64,000 bases of DNA. Origin: JBJHBP01 sp050485685. GTDB lineage: Bacteria; Pseudomonadota; Gammaproteobacteria; Steroidobacterales; Rariloculaceae. The notes below the pieces were generated by a model. That model made no database searches and was not told the origin of the DNA. It saw only the letters and a program-made list of their open reading frames with translations. How positions within the stretch are numbered: position 1 is the stretch's first letter; every line of letters begins with the position of its first letter. The translations under genes and the position numbers were made by a program. Shown in pieces: positions 1-8,493 of the stretch. Where the stretch lies: contig JBJHBW010000001.1 of assembly GCA_050485685.1 (NCBI GenBank), forward strand, positions 1 to 64,000. Direction: 5' to 3'.

Positions 1-419
1 TCCGTCTGCTCAATGTGATCGACGACTTCAATCGGGAAGGGCTGGGGATAGAAGTCGACTTCTCCTTGCCCGGAGAACGGGTTGCTCGCACCCTGGAGCA
101 GATCACGCAGTGGCGTGGCATCCCCAAGGTCATTCGGTGTGACAATGGCCCGGAGTATCTCAGCGGCGCCGTTGTCGAGTGGGCTGCGCGGCGAGGGATC
201 CGGCTGGAGTTTATCCAACCCGGGAAGCCGTATCAGAACGCGTACGTGGAGCGCTACAACAGGACCGTGCGATACGACTGGCTCGGCCAGCACCTGTTCG
301 ACAGCATTGACGAGGTCCAGCTGTTCGCCACGCAGTGGTTATGGACCTACAATCACGAGCGTCCCAATATGGCGCTCGGCGGCATCACGCCGCGGCAGAA
401 GTTGGCCATGGTGGCATAG
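1..419 (+). CDS. IS3-family transposase OrfB, C-terminal part, cut by window edge
   Basis: The reading frame is open from the window edge (R-L-L-N-V-I-D-D-F-N at nt 3-32) and ends at TAG 417-419. This is the C-terminal half of an IS3-family DDE integrase (rve domain). Visible landmarks are IDDFNREGLGIEVDFSL, the second catalytic Asp in IRCDNGPEYLSG, the QPGKPYQNAYVERYNRTVR block with the catalytic Glu, and the terminal tail TYNHERPNMALGGITP. It would cut and join DNA ends during transposition. The GTG at nt 15 is only an internal codon; the true start lies outside the window. The C-terminus looks intact, but the element is followed at once by a second, decayed IS3 fragment, so whether it is active cannot be judged here. 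Confidence 0.9.
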   Translation, partial: RLLNVIDDFNREGLGIEVDFSLPGERVARTLEQITQWRGIPKVIRCDNGPEYLSGAVVEWAARRGIRLEFIQPGKPYQNAYVERYNRTVRYDWLGQHLFDSIDEVQLFATQWLWTYNHERPNMALGGITPRQKLAMVA

Positions 420-436
420 CGATACTTCTGGGCGCT

Positions 437-459
437 GCTAAAAATGGGGGGACTACCCT
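437..459 (+). repeat. Probable right inverted-repeat end of the IS3-family element
   Basis: Eighteen bases after the transposase stop the sequence reads gctaaaaatggggggactac, a G-run followed by CTACC. This resembles the terminal inverted repeats of IS3-family elements. The left end is outside the window, so pairing cannot be checked. Assignment rests on position and resemblance only. Confidence 0.4.
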
Positions 460-485
460 ATGATCCGCGTCTCGAAGGAATCGTC

Positions 486-720
486 ATGAGCAGCAACTCT
501 CGATATACAACGGAAATCAAGGATGAGGCCGTCCGCCAGATCGTTGACCGGGGAAATTCCGTCACTGAAGTGTCCGAGCACCCAGGGGGATCGGGTCGGC
601 CCACAGCCTTTAGAAGTGGGTAGAGGCTGCCAGACCGGACAACACAGAACAGCAGGCCAACAGGTCGCCGCTCTGATCGAAGCGAAGAGCTAAATACTGA
701 TCAACATGTGGGCCTTGCCT
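486..720 (+). pseudogene. Decayed IS3-family OrfA (helix-turn-helix) fragment
   Basis: ATG at 486 begins MSSNSRYTTEIKDEAVRQIV, a standard IS3-family OrfA N-terminus. The frame continues through VTEVSEHPGG and reaches a stop at 621-623. Family-like sequence then resumes in another frame: KWVEAARPDNTEQQA from about 613. After a further shift comes LIEAKS-stop-IL at about 672-700. The order matches an OrfA helix-turn-helix and leucine-zipper region with at least two frameshifts and one GAA-to-TAA type stop. It follows the first IS end in the same orientation, so it is a second, dead element. The rest of 420-779 holds no other gene. Confidence 0.75.
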
Positions 721-779
721 CCAAGCCACTCGCGCTCGCCTTCGAGTTCGAGTGCGTCCAAGAAATTGCCGATTGCTTT

Positions 780-1589
780 TCAGTAATTACCTCTTAGTTG
801 CATTGCCTCGAGCCTGCCTATCTTGTCAGATAGCGCACCATCATCGGGATCCGCGTTCAACGCACAGCGATACAACACCAACGCGTCGTCAATCCGCCCC
901 TCACGCCTGAGTCGAGACCCCTCGTGCATCAGGAGCCGTTTTCGCCGCTGTGGCGCGAGAAGCCCGGGATCATGCTGGACGGCGCCCCGTCTGTACACGG
1001 GAACATTGCCACTCACACCGTGAAAAAAGATCTGGCGACCGGAAAGCGGCCACTCGTAACTCACCAACGCGGGCGGAAGCAGCATGACCGTCAGTTGCTC
1101 GTCATGCAGCCGCCAGGCCTCCTGAAGAAAGAAGTCGTCACTGGCTTTTGCGTCGGACTGCGCTTCCAGGCTCGCCATGAACTCCAGAAAAGCGCCCATC
1201 GCTGCGGTATGGTTCAGGTACAACGCGAATGGCGCGAAAAATCTCGGTGCGGCCAGGGGATCAAACTCCCGCAGGTAGACTCTGTCACGCAGGAACGCTG
1301 CAATGTCGCAGGTCGCTCCGTCCAGAACCGTCGGCCATGCCCCCAGGCGTGAGTCCACATCCAGCCACAGCAACGGACGCTGATGCTTGCGGCGCATTTC
1401 AAGGTAAAACGGGATCTTCCGCCGGCATATGTCCAGCCAGGACTCATCCGGGCGCACAGACAATTCGACGATGTCATGATCGACACCTGCGACATCGCAG
1501 TCCGCGCGAAGTCTGTCTGCAGCCTCGTGATAATACGAATCACCAGCAAAAAAGCTGATGATGACAGGAGAAGCGGGGCGCGAGTTCAC
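780..1589 (-). CDS. Putative nucleotide-sugar glycosyltransferase, last gene of the polysaccharide operon
   Basis: A 269-residue protein starting with GTG at 1589. The start overlaps the upstream stop as GTGA, implying translational coupling. Residues 6-100 look like a Rossmann-type sugar-nucleotide binding fold. LLWLDVDSR (about 73-81) supplies a DxD-like metal/UDP-sugar motif. The last about 40 residues (ALVLYRCALNADPDDGALSDKI) resemble one TPR unit. Position at the end of an exporter/glycosyltransferase operon supports a role in assembling or decorating the exported glycan. The family is inferred from DxD and context; acceptor and donor are unknown. It ends only about 60 nt from the IS debris, so the operon may once have been longer. 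Confidence 0.6.
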   Translation of the reverse strand: MNSRPASPVIISFFAGDSYYHEAADRLRADCDVAGVDHDIVELSVRPDESWLDICRRKIPFYLEMRRKHQRPLLWLDVDSRLGAWPTVLDGATCDIAAFLRDRVYLREFDPLAAPRFFAPFALYLNHTAAMGAFLEFMASLEAQSDAKASDDFFLQEAWRLHDEQLTVMLLPPALVSYEWPLSGRQIFFHGVSGNVPVYRRGAVQHDPGLLAPQRRKRLLMHEGSRLRREGRIDDALVLYRCALNADPDDGALSDKIGRLEAMQLRGNY

Positions 1590-4567
1590 GCCTCAACTCC
1601 TGCAATTCTCCGGGCAAAGGAATCGACCGAACAGTGCCTGCGTACGAATTTCAGCCCGGAATTCACCTGACTCAAGTAACGACTCTCCGACTGCCAGATG
1701 CTCTCGATCACCGGCGCCACACGATCGCCTGATGCATACACCGCTGCGTCGCCGAAAAGGTGCTCCGCTGCCGGCGGAAGAATCACGGGAACGCCGGCCG
1801 CCATCGCTTCCAGCACGGTGCGAAAGGCACGGACAGGCTCGCCTTCGCGGCGAAAATCGACAAGAAAATCCAGGCCATCCAGAAACGCATCGATTCCCAT
1901 GCTGTCCGCCGGCCAGACTGTCCAGTTTGCGGGGTGATAGCCAAGCACACGCACGGCATGGTCGGCGCCACCCATGAACCGTACGTCCCACACTTCCTTG
2001 CCGCCCCAGCAGTTCAGTATGGTGCCTGCCTCACGCGGCCACTTTCTGGCCCCGTCAATGCAATGACGACCCAGCACCGGAGTCACCCGATCCGGACGTC
2101 TCCATCGCTGTTCTCGCCCGGCACGCTCAATCGATGCAACAACGGGATACCAGACGTCCGACTCCGGTTTCGAGCAACTGCTGACGCGAACACAACGCCC
2201 CCGGAACGCATCACGAACATGCTGATCGATCAGATCGGAATGCGCATCAATGCCTGTCGGGGCTGTGTTTTCATGACCGGCATCGTCGTCAATCACGATA
2301 ACGACTGATGCGTCTATCACCGGCCGCGGATCCATCTGATATCGCAACAGATCTGCATCGACCACCAGAACGATATCGGTTGAAACCACATCGCCCGGAT
2401 TCACGATGGACGCGCCATGCTGCTGGCACATCTCGTACGTTTCGGCACGCAACGGCGTCCGCCCCTGGCGGCAGTAGTGCCGCCAATGCAGAATGCCCAC
2501 GCGCTCCCGGCAGGATGATGCGGCTCGAACGTAGTCCAGCGCCGATGCACGATGCGCGCCTGGATCCGCGAAGTCTGCGACTACCAGCACCTGCAGGGCG
2601 AAGTCCTGTGCACGGCCCGGTACATTGCCGACGGGCACCGGGAAAGGACGTTCTGCCTGCCGGAAAGGTAGACCGCGCAAGTCACCGCGAACTAGCCTCT
2701 TGTGCCACGCCTTGTAGGCGTCGCGGTAATTCCAGCGCACACCGTGGAACAGCGTGCGAACATGTGTGGCCTGAGACTGCGTAAGGGAACCCGGTCGTGT
2801 CAGGGCCAGGGCCAGAAGGCACTGCCTGGGCATCCTGAGCACGGCGCCCTGCCCATAGACCGATCGCAGCCGCGCAGAGAACTCGCCATCGCCACTTACG
2901 CGCACTTCATCCCACAGTCCAATGCGATCGAGCAACTCGCGCCGAAACATCAGGGACGTGTAATTGACCTGGAACAGCGTGCCGCGCGGCAACCATGCAG
3001 TGCCAGTCTCGAGACTCATGCCTGTACGCACACAATGAGACTCCACCGCAATTGCATGAGGGCTCGCGCGCAGCGCATCCATCTGCAGCTCGATACGCTG
3101 CGGATGCGACCAGTCGTCTGCATCGTGCACGGTGACGTATTCGCCGGAAGCCTGCCTGGCACCGGCGTTTCGTGCGGCATAGCTGCCGACGTTGCTGGCC
3201 ATGCGGATAACTCGGACGCGATCGTCCTGTTCAGCAATACGGTTCACGATGGCCAGGGTGCCGTCGTGGCTGCCATCGTCCACGACGATGACTTCAAGGT
3301 TCGACCATGTCTGCCGCAACAGGCTGAGCAGGGCCCAGCCCACGGTTTCCTCGGCATTGCATGCCGGAAGTACAACACTCACTTTTGCGTCGCATGACGC
3401 GTGGCGAGGCTGCGGGTGGGCAACGAGGTTCGCTAGAGACAACGGCCTATCCGGTCTGTCTTTCTCAAGCGCCGCCAAACCTGCCGCCACGAATACCTCG
3501 TTCAGAGCTGACAGTTGATCCCGCTCTACCGTCGGAAGGCTCTTGCCCTCCGCAATGCCGATGTGACGAACGACAGTGGAATTCAGGAGTTTCAGGTCCG
3601 TACTGGAGCCGAATTCCTGTAAAGCCCGTTTCAGCGCGGCACTCGCGGCCTCGTACTGCCCACTCGCGATGTAAATCTCCACTTCGGCCAATACGAATCT
3701 GTGCCCGATCTGTGACTGCAGCTGTCGCACCAGCTCTACACAACGAAGCGCCGAATCCAGGTCGCCGGATACGAAGTACCAGCGGATCAGATACCAGGCT
3801 GCCGCTACCCGATCCCCTACCCTGGCGCCCTCATCAGAAGCCGTTCGTTCCAGCTCGGGAAGCGCATAACGCGAATAGCCGCCCCAGAGCTTTCTCTCAA
3901 GCTCGGCGGGGCTGAACGACGGTGATTCATCGCTGGCCGGCAACACGTCGCGGGGCTCTGCACTGGTCAGTGCAAATCGCAGCAGGCTCAGCTCACCAGC
4001 AACACGACGAATCGCTACGTTCAGATGCGGGTGGCCTTCGGCAAGCCGCATCAATCGGCAGTTGCGGCCGCCGGTCAGCTGAACGTGGAACACGAGCTGT
4101 GTCGGCTGCGAACGCTCCCCTGCCTGAACTCCTTTCACGTCGAACACGTGTTCGGGGATGTTCACCGACTCGTTCGACGATATCGAAACCTCCAGAGACA
4201 GCGCCGCCGACACCGTAGCGGGCCGGGCTTCAATCCAAAGTTCCGCGGCACCCTCACCCGGCACCAGCGTAACGCACTGCTCGTGAATCGTCGCCGCGAA
4301 CGAAAGCTCCCCGCCCTGGCGCAAGGCCGGGACTGCCGGGAGAGGCTTCAGCGTCTCGACACCGGCTTCACGACTGACCGGCTTCGCATGCGCGGCGTGG
4401 CGACGGGCGATCTCGCCGACTGATGAGAATGCAGACGTCAGCATGCCCTGCAGCACTGCGGCGTGTGACTGTTGCGCTGCACGTTCCTCACGATCGTCAA
4501 TGGCAGGAGCCGCATGGCCCGCCGCGACTTCCGAACCGGAGGTCTCGTTATCGTTTCCCTTCGCCAA
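1586..4567 (-). CDS. Large bifunctional glycosyltransferase: GT2 domain fused to a GT-B-like domain
   Basis: A 993-residue protein. Residues 1-220 are unassigned and 240-340 are helical and TPR-like. A GT2 (GT-A) catalytic domain covers about 396-620 with VSVVLPACNAEETV, VIVVDDGSHDGT (about 426-437) and YVTVHDADDW (about 477-486, the DxD region). From about 690 to 993 the pattern becomes a GT-B/GT4-like fold ending in VLEAMAAGVPVILPPAAEHLFGDAAVYA. The enzyme should transfer two sugars, or one sugar with a regulatory second domain, onto the polysaccharide at the cytoplasmic membrane face. It lies 18 nt downstream of the GT4 gene and overlaps the next gene by 4 nt. The second domain lacks a clear EX7E motif, so its activity is uncertain. 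Confidence 0.75.
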   Translation of the reverse strand: MAKGNDNETSGSEVAAGHAAPAIDDREERAAQQSHAAVLQGMLTSAFSSVGEIARRHAAHAKPVSREAGVETLKPLPAVPALRQGGELSFAATIHEQCVTLVPGEGAAELWIEARPATVSAALSLEVSISSNESVNIPEHVFDVKGVQAGERSQPTQLVFHVQLTGGRNCRLMRLAEGHPHLNVAIRRVAGELSLLRFALTSAEPRDVLPASDESPSFSPAELERKLWGGYSRYALPELERTASDEGARVGDRVAAAWYLIRWYFVSGDLDSALRCVELVRQLQSQIGHRFVLAEVEIYIASGQYEAASAALKRALQEFGSSTDLKLLNSTVVRHIGIAEGKSLPTVERDQLSALNEVFVAAGLAALEKDRPDRPLSLANLVAHPQPRHASCDAKVSVVLPACNAEETVGWALLSLLRQTWSNLEVIVVDDGSHDGTLAIVNRIAEQDDRVRVIRMASNVGSYAARNAGARQASGEYVTVHDADDWSHPQRIELQMDALRASPHAIAVESHCVRTGMSLETGTAWLPRGTLFQVNYTSLMFRRELLDRIGLWDEVRVSGDGEFSARLRSVYGQGAVLRMPRQCLLALALTRPGSLTQSQATHVRTLFHGVRWNYRDAYKAWHKRLVRGDLRGLPFRQAERPFPVPVGNVPGRAQDFALQVLVVADFADPGAHRASALDYVRAASSCRERVGILHWRHYCRQGRTPLRAETYEMCQQHGASIVNPGDVVSTDIVLVVDADLLRYQMDPRPVIDASVVIVIDDDAGHENTAPTGIDAHSDLIDQHVRDAFRGRCVRVSSCSKPESDVWYPVVASIERAGREQRWRRPDRVTPVLGRHCIDGARKWPREAGTILNCWGGKEVWDVRFMGGADHAVRVLGYHPANWTVWPADSMGIDAFLDGLDFLVDFRREGEPVRAFRTVLEAMAAGVPVILPPAAEHLFGDAAVYASGDRVAPVIESIWQSESRYLSQVNSGLKFVRRHCSVDSFARRIAGVEA

Positions 4568-4585
4568 CGATCAGTGCTCCGTGTG

Positions 4586-5944
4586 TCACTGCGACTGCGG
4601 CTGCGACTGCGGCAACAGGGAGTCGTAGACGCCCTTGAGGCGACGCTGATAGGCCTCCTGGCTGAACAGCGCGGCCTGTCGACGTCCACGATCTGACAGG
4701 TCGTCCCTCAGGCCCTGGTCGGTATCGAGAGCGCGAATGCCTGCAGCGATTCCGGCCGTGTCATAAGGATCCACCTGCAGCGCTGCATCGCCGGCAACTT
4801 CGGGGATGGAACTGGTATTCGACGTCAGCACCGGAGTGCCCAGCATCATCGATTCGAGCACGGGCAGGCCGAACCCTTCATACAGCGATGGGAACAGCAC
4901 CGCCTTCGCACCCCGGATAAGGCTGACGAGCAGACTGTAGGGCACATATTCGAGGCGGTGAATCTCCCGGCCTCTGCGTTCACCTGCCTGAAGGCGTGCC
5001 CTGATCTCGGCGGACTTCAGCAGACTGAGTTCCCCTTCGGATTTCCATGCCCTCGCACCGACGATGACCAGTGGCGAATCCGCGGAACTTCCGAGATAGC
5101 CTTCGATCATTCGACCGATGTTCTTCTTGGGTTCTATGGACCCGAAGAACAGGAAGTAGTCCTTGTACGGGAGGCCGAAGGTGCCTTCGACATCCCCGTG
5201 CACCGCCGCCTCATCCCGCGCCATCAGTCGCTGAGGAATGGACACGGCCTGATACGTATTGGTGACCCGCTCCGGCGCTACGCCGAGCAGATCGACGATG
5301 TCCCGCTTCGAGTTCTCCGAGACTGTCACGATATGATCGGCCGTGCGCACAATCCACTTCAGCAGCTTCAGGTACTGAGGCTTTTTGTCGAGCGTGGTAT
5401 AGGGCAGCCGGAGCGGGACCAGGTCATGCAGTGTGTATACATTGATGGATCCGGGCATCCGGATCGGCAACGGGTACGTCCAGTGTGCGATGCCGGGTTT
5501 CACCGAAGCCGCGACCCGGGTGGGAATCCCCAGCACATCGAACTGCGACGAAGCCTTCTGGAAAAGATTGCGGGCATTCCATATCGAATTCGCGCGCGGC
5601 ATGCGTGATGTGAGCCCATCCGTCACCACGGCACCGCGAATAGAGACCTCGAAGGCGGACACGCGACTGTTCGACAGCACCGATCGGGCGCCGCGTAACA
5701 TCCGCACCAGCCGGTGCGCAGGCTCATCCGAATCGAAGAACATGACCTCCTGCAGCAGCGGATCCTGACGGCTGCGAATGTTCGCTCCATAAAGAACGCC
5801 AACATCCATCCCCATGTCACTGAGCGCGAAACTGAGATTGCGCCCGTAGGTCGCCACCCCGGTGCCCTTCTCCATGCCCAGATTGAAGCCGTCGATCATC
5901 ACCATCGGACCGGCACTGGCTCTGTCTGACGATTGATCGCTCAA
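4586..5944 (-). CDS. GT4-family glycosyltransferase
   Basis: A 452-residue retaining GT-B glycosyltransferase. The N-terminal acceptor domain has MVMIDGFNLGMEKGTGVATYGRNL (residues 14-37, the glycine-rich loop). The C-terminal nucleotide-sugar domain starts at about 262 with FLFFGSIEPKKNIGRMIEGYL. It contains the EX7E motif in SLYEGFGLPVLES (Glu355 and Glu363) followed by GTPVLTSNTSSIPEVAGDAAL. This signature is typical of mannosyl- or glucosyltransferases of cell-surface glycan pathways; the donor cannot be read from sequence. Its start codon overlaps the stop of the pyruvyltransferase gene (ATGA, 5941-5944). Confidence 0.88.
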   Translation of the reverse strand: MSDQSSDRASAGPMVMIDGFNLGMEKGTGVATYGRNLSFALSDMGMDVGVLYGANIRSRQDPLLQEVMFFDSDEPAHRLVRMLRGARSVLSNSRVSAFEVSIRGAVVTDGLTSRMPRANSIWNARNLFQKASSQFDVLGIPTRVAASVKPGIAHWTYPLPIRMPGSINVYTLHDLVPLRLPYTTLDKKPQYLKLLKWIVRTADHIVTVSENSKRDIVDLLGVAPERVTNTYQAVSIPQRLMARDEAAVHGDVEGTFGLPYKDYFLFFGSIEPKKNIGRMIEGYLGSSADSPLVIVGARAWKSEGELSLLKSAEIRARLQAGERRGREIHRLEYVPYSLLVSLIRGAKAVLFPSLYEGFGLPVLESMMLGTPVLTSNTSSIPEVAGDAALQVDPYDTAGIAAGIRALDTDQGLRDDLSDRGRRQAALFSQEAYQRRLKGVYDSLLPQSQPQSQ

Positions 5945-8493
5945 AACCGCAGCTCCGACAGGTGAGAGGTATCGAGTGCGCGTTCGTACAGGGGATCATA
6001 TGCAAGCGGCACGGGGAACGCCTCTGCGAGTGGTGCCGCATCGAACTCGAATGGCTGCCAGTATCTGTCGATGGCGTTCATGACATCGGCCCAGTCGGTG
6101 TGCTCGTCTCTTCGCTGGTTATACATGACAAAGTGATCGTTGCGCCCTGCCTTGTAGAATTCCCAGACGCGCGGATCCGTACCGCAGTCCTCGCGAAGAT
6201 CGATGTCCAGCATACCGTTCTTCTGCTGCGGCAAGTTCCGGAAATTCAACACCGGGATGCCGTAGGCTTCGGCAATGACCACACCATGAAAGCTCTGGGA
6301 CACGATACGACGGCAGGACCGTATCAGCCTGATTTTCTCACGCATCGCCTCCCAGGTGGGTTCGTGCCATGTATTGATGATGCGTATGGCGCCGGCATCA
6401 TCGTCGGGCACGACACAACGCAGGGAATCCGGCCGTGGTGGCGCATCAGGATGGTGATGGTCGATATCCCTGATATGGGGAATCACACCTAGTTCGTACA
6501 CAGGCTCGACGGGTTCATCGAGAATGGAGGGCAGGAACCACACCGGGTCCCCATAGACATCCGGCACCTCTATTCCGAAATCCCTGAGATGACGGGCGCT
6601 GATCTGGCCGCGAACGGCACGCACATCGTACCGCGTTCGCGGAACGTTGCGAGCCAGAATCCCCCCTCGAATCGAAACGCCGGTACCCCATACCACAGCC
6701 CGGCCATTCTGTATCGCATGTCCGATACTGCCAACCGCAACAAGCTTGGTACTGTGGCTTCCGAAGTCCACGTGTTGCACGGGCCGCCCCGAAAGCGCGG
6801 CGACCACGACCGCACTCAACGCGTCGCCGAGATTCGCGTAACCGTTCGTTTCACGCGTCGACGCGGCCCAGCACAGTCCGATGGGTCCATCGCTCGCCAG
6901 TGCGCTCGCCGCTGCGCCGGTCCCTGTCGTCGTCTGGTACCGCCCATCTGTCAGGCGTCGAGCGCTCCTTGTACTTTCCGGATCATCTGCCCCCCTGAAT
7001 CCCGGCAGATCTTTTACAAGATCGTGCAGTGCATGGCGGTGCACATCCACGGCGCGGGCTTGCTGGTCCACGGCCTCACGCGGGACATCAGACAGATTGC
7101 CATTCAGTCCGTTGCGCAGCATCTCCACGGGTGCTTCGCGTGCATCCGTCAGCACGGCTTCCGGCATCCCGAATGCCTGCATCAGTCGATCGAGTTTCCC
7201 GTCCGGCACATCCACAGCCATGACTGGCACATCACTGATCGCCGCAAGCACCAGCCCGTGGAACCGGGTCGTGATCACGCCACGACAGGACGCGAACAGG
7301 AAAACCAGTGCCTCGAATTCATACCCCCGCACATCGACAATCGAAGGCGATGCCCCGCAACGGCCAAGCAGGTCACGGAGTCGCTCCGCATGAGGCACGT
7401 CATCGTCGGACATGATCAGGAGATCCAGTTCCTGATCCTGTACAACGTCACTCAACGCGGGCGAGTCTGAGCCGAATCCGTCGCGAAATGCCGAAAAGCG
7501 GAAGAATTCGCCCGCCAGCGCGAGTCGCGAGGGCTTGAGTGCAGACGGATGTACGGCCGCCCTTGCGCGCTCGGTCCACGCAAAAAGCAGGTCGGATCCC
7601 TCCAGCGCATTTCTGGCGCCGTGGCGACGCAGCAGTGATGCAGATGCGCTGTCTCTGGTCGTTACGGCAGAAAACATCGGCAGTGCGGTGCCGACAAACT
7701 GCCGGGTGAGACTGTCTCTCTCCATGCCACCGGCATGATCCTGATCGCCGACGCCGATCATCGCTGCGGGAATGCCAAGATGCCTGGCGACAGGACCAAA
7801 ACGCAGATAGTTGCCAAGGTTCTGCGTGTCATTCTCACCGTCCCGGCTGGCATAGATCAGCCCGCCACCGCCAACGACGATGGCGTCGAATCCGGTCAGT
7901 GACTGCGGATCCACGTCGGGCCCGCTGATGGTGGGTCGACATCCGAGGTCGAGCAGCATCTCTGCGAGTACGTCCCCGAGCAGGTCGTCGCCCGCGTTCC
8001 CCATCGCCGACGCTCCGACGACCAGAACTTTCGGGCTGTCGAGCGGGAGATCTTCATCGTGAAGACCGGCTGGCTGCCGGCCGGCGAAGGGTCGCGACGG
8101 TTGTCCCGCCATGTAGGCTGCGACCCGCTGATACCATGCTTCCAGATGACGTTGACTGTCACGGTCGGCGCCATGCTGCCAGCGAAAATTGCCCCCGAGT
8201 GCGAATACCTCGTTGGACCACGAGCAGTGATGCGGGGCACGGGCGAACTCATGAAATGAAGGTGCCAGCCGGTGCACATCGTCCTTGGACAGGCACCATG
8301 CCAGCCGGCAGTCGGCGGGAACAGCCCATGAATATTCCAGCGGGCTGAAGCGCTCATGCAGTGGCAGAAACTCGGCGGGGACCAGCACGTGATCCGCTTC
8401 ATCAAGTGCACGCAGGGCCGCCTCGGCCGCCGCTTCCCAGTACGGATCAGGAAGCTGTACGCCGCGCGTCAACGCGCCCGTCTGCTCCATCAC
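5941..8493 (-). CDS. Tandem double polysaccharide pyruvyltransferase-domain protein
   Basis: An 850-residue protein with two polysaccharide pyruvyltransferase-like domains. The first runs from about 155 to 440 (KVLVVGASAMGNAGDDLLG, DAIVVGGGGLIY, then ITTRFHGLVLAAISDVPVMAVD). The second runs from about 545 to 800 (IGLCWAASTRETNGYANLGDALS, VVWGTGVSIRGG, then IVSQSFHGVVIAEAYGIPVLNFRNL). Each has the conserved Phe-His-Gly segment and the N-terminal Gly-Asn-xGD segment of the family. Single-domain relatives transfer pyruvate ketals from PEP to sugars, or act as tyvelose/colitose-type modifying enzymes. An N-terminal extension of about 150 residues is unassigned. Adjacent 4-nt overlaps on both sides place it firmly in the export operon. 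Confidence 0.8.
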   Translation of the reverse strand: MMEQTGALTRGVQLPDPYWEAAAEAALRALDEADHVLVPAEFLPLHERFSPLEYSWAVPADCRLAWCLSKDDVHRLAPSFHEFARAPHHCSWSNEVFALGGNFRWQHGADRDSQRHLEAWYQRVAAYMAGQPSRPFAGRQPAGLHDEDLPLDSPKVLVVGASAMGNAGDDLLGDVLAEMLLDLGCRPTISGPDVDPQSLTGFDAIVVGGGGLIYASRDGENDTQNLGNYLRFGPVARHLGIPAAMIGVGDQDHAGGMERDSLTRQFVGTALPMFSAVTTRDSASASLLRRHGARNALEGSDLLFAWTERARAAVHPSALKPSRLALAGEFFRFSAFRDGFGSDSPALSDVVQDQELDLLIMSDDDVPHAERLRDLLGRCGASPSIVDVRGYEFEALVFLFASCRGVITTRFHGLVLAAISDVPVMAVDVPDGKLDRLMQAFGMPEAVLTDAREAPVEMLRNGLNGNLSDVPREAVDQQARAVDVHRHALHDLVKDLPGFRGADDPESTRSARRLTDGRYQTTTGTGAAASALASDGPIGLCWAASTRETNGYANLGDALSAVVVAALSGRPVQHVDFGSHSTKLVAVGSIGHAIQNGRAVVWGTGVSIRGGILARNVPRTRYDVRAVRGQISARHLRDFGIEVPDVYGDPVWFLPSILDEPVEPVYELGVIPHIRDIDHHHPDAPPRPDSLRCVVPDDDAGAIRIINTWHEPTWEAMREKIRLIRSCRRIVSQSFHGVVIAEAYGIPVLNFRNLPQQKNGMLDIDLREDCGTDPRVWEFYKAGRNDHFVMYNQRRDEHTDWADVMNAIDRYWQPFEFDAAPLAEAFPVPLAYDPLYERALDTSHLSELRF

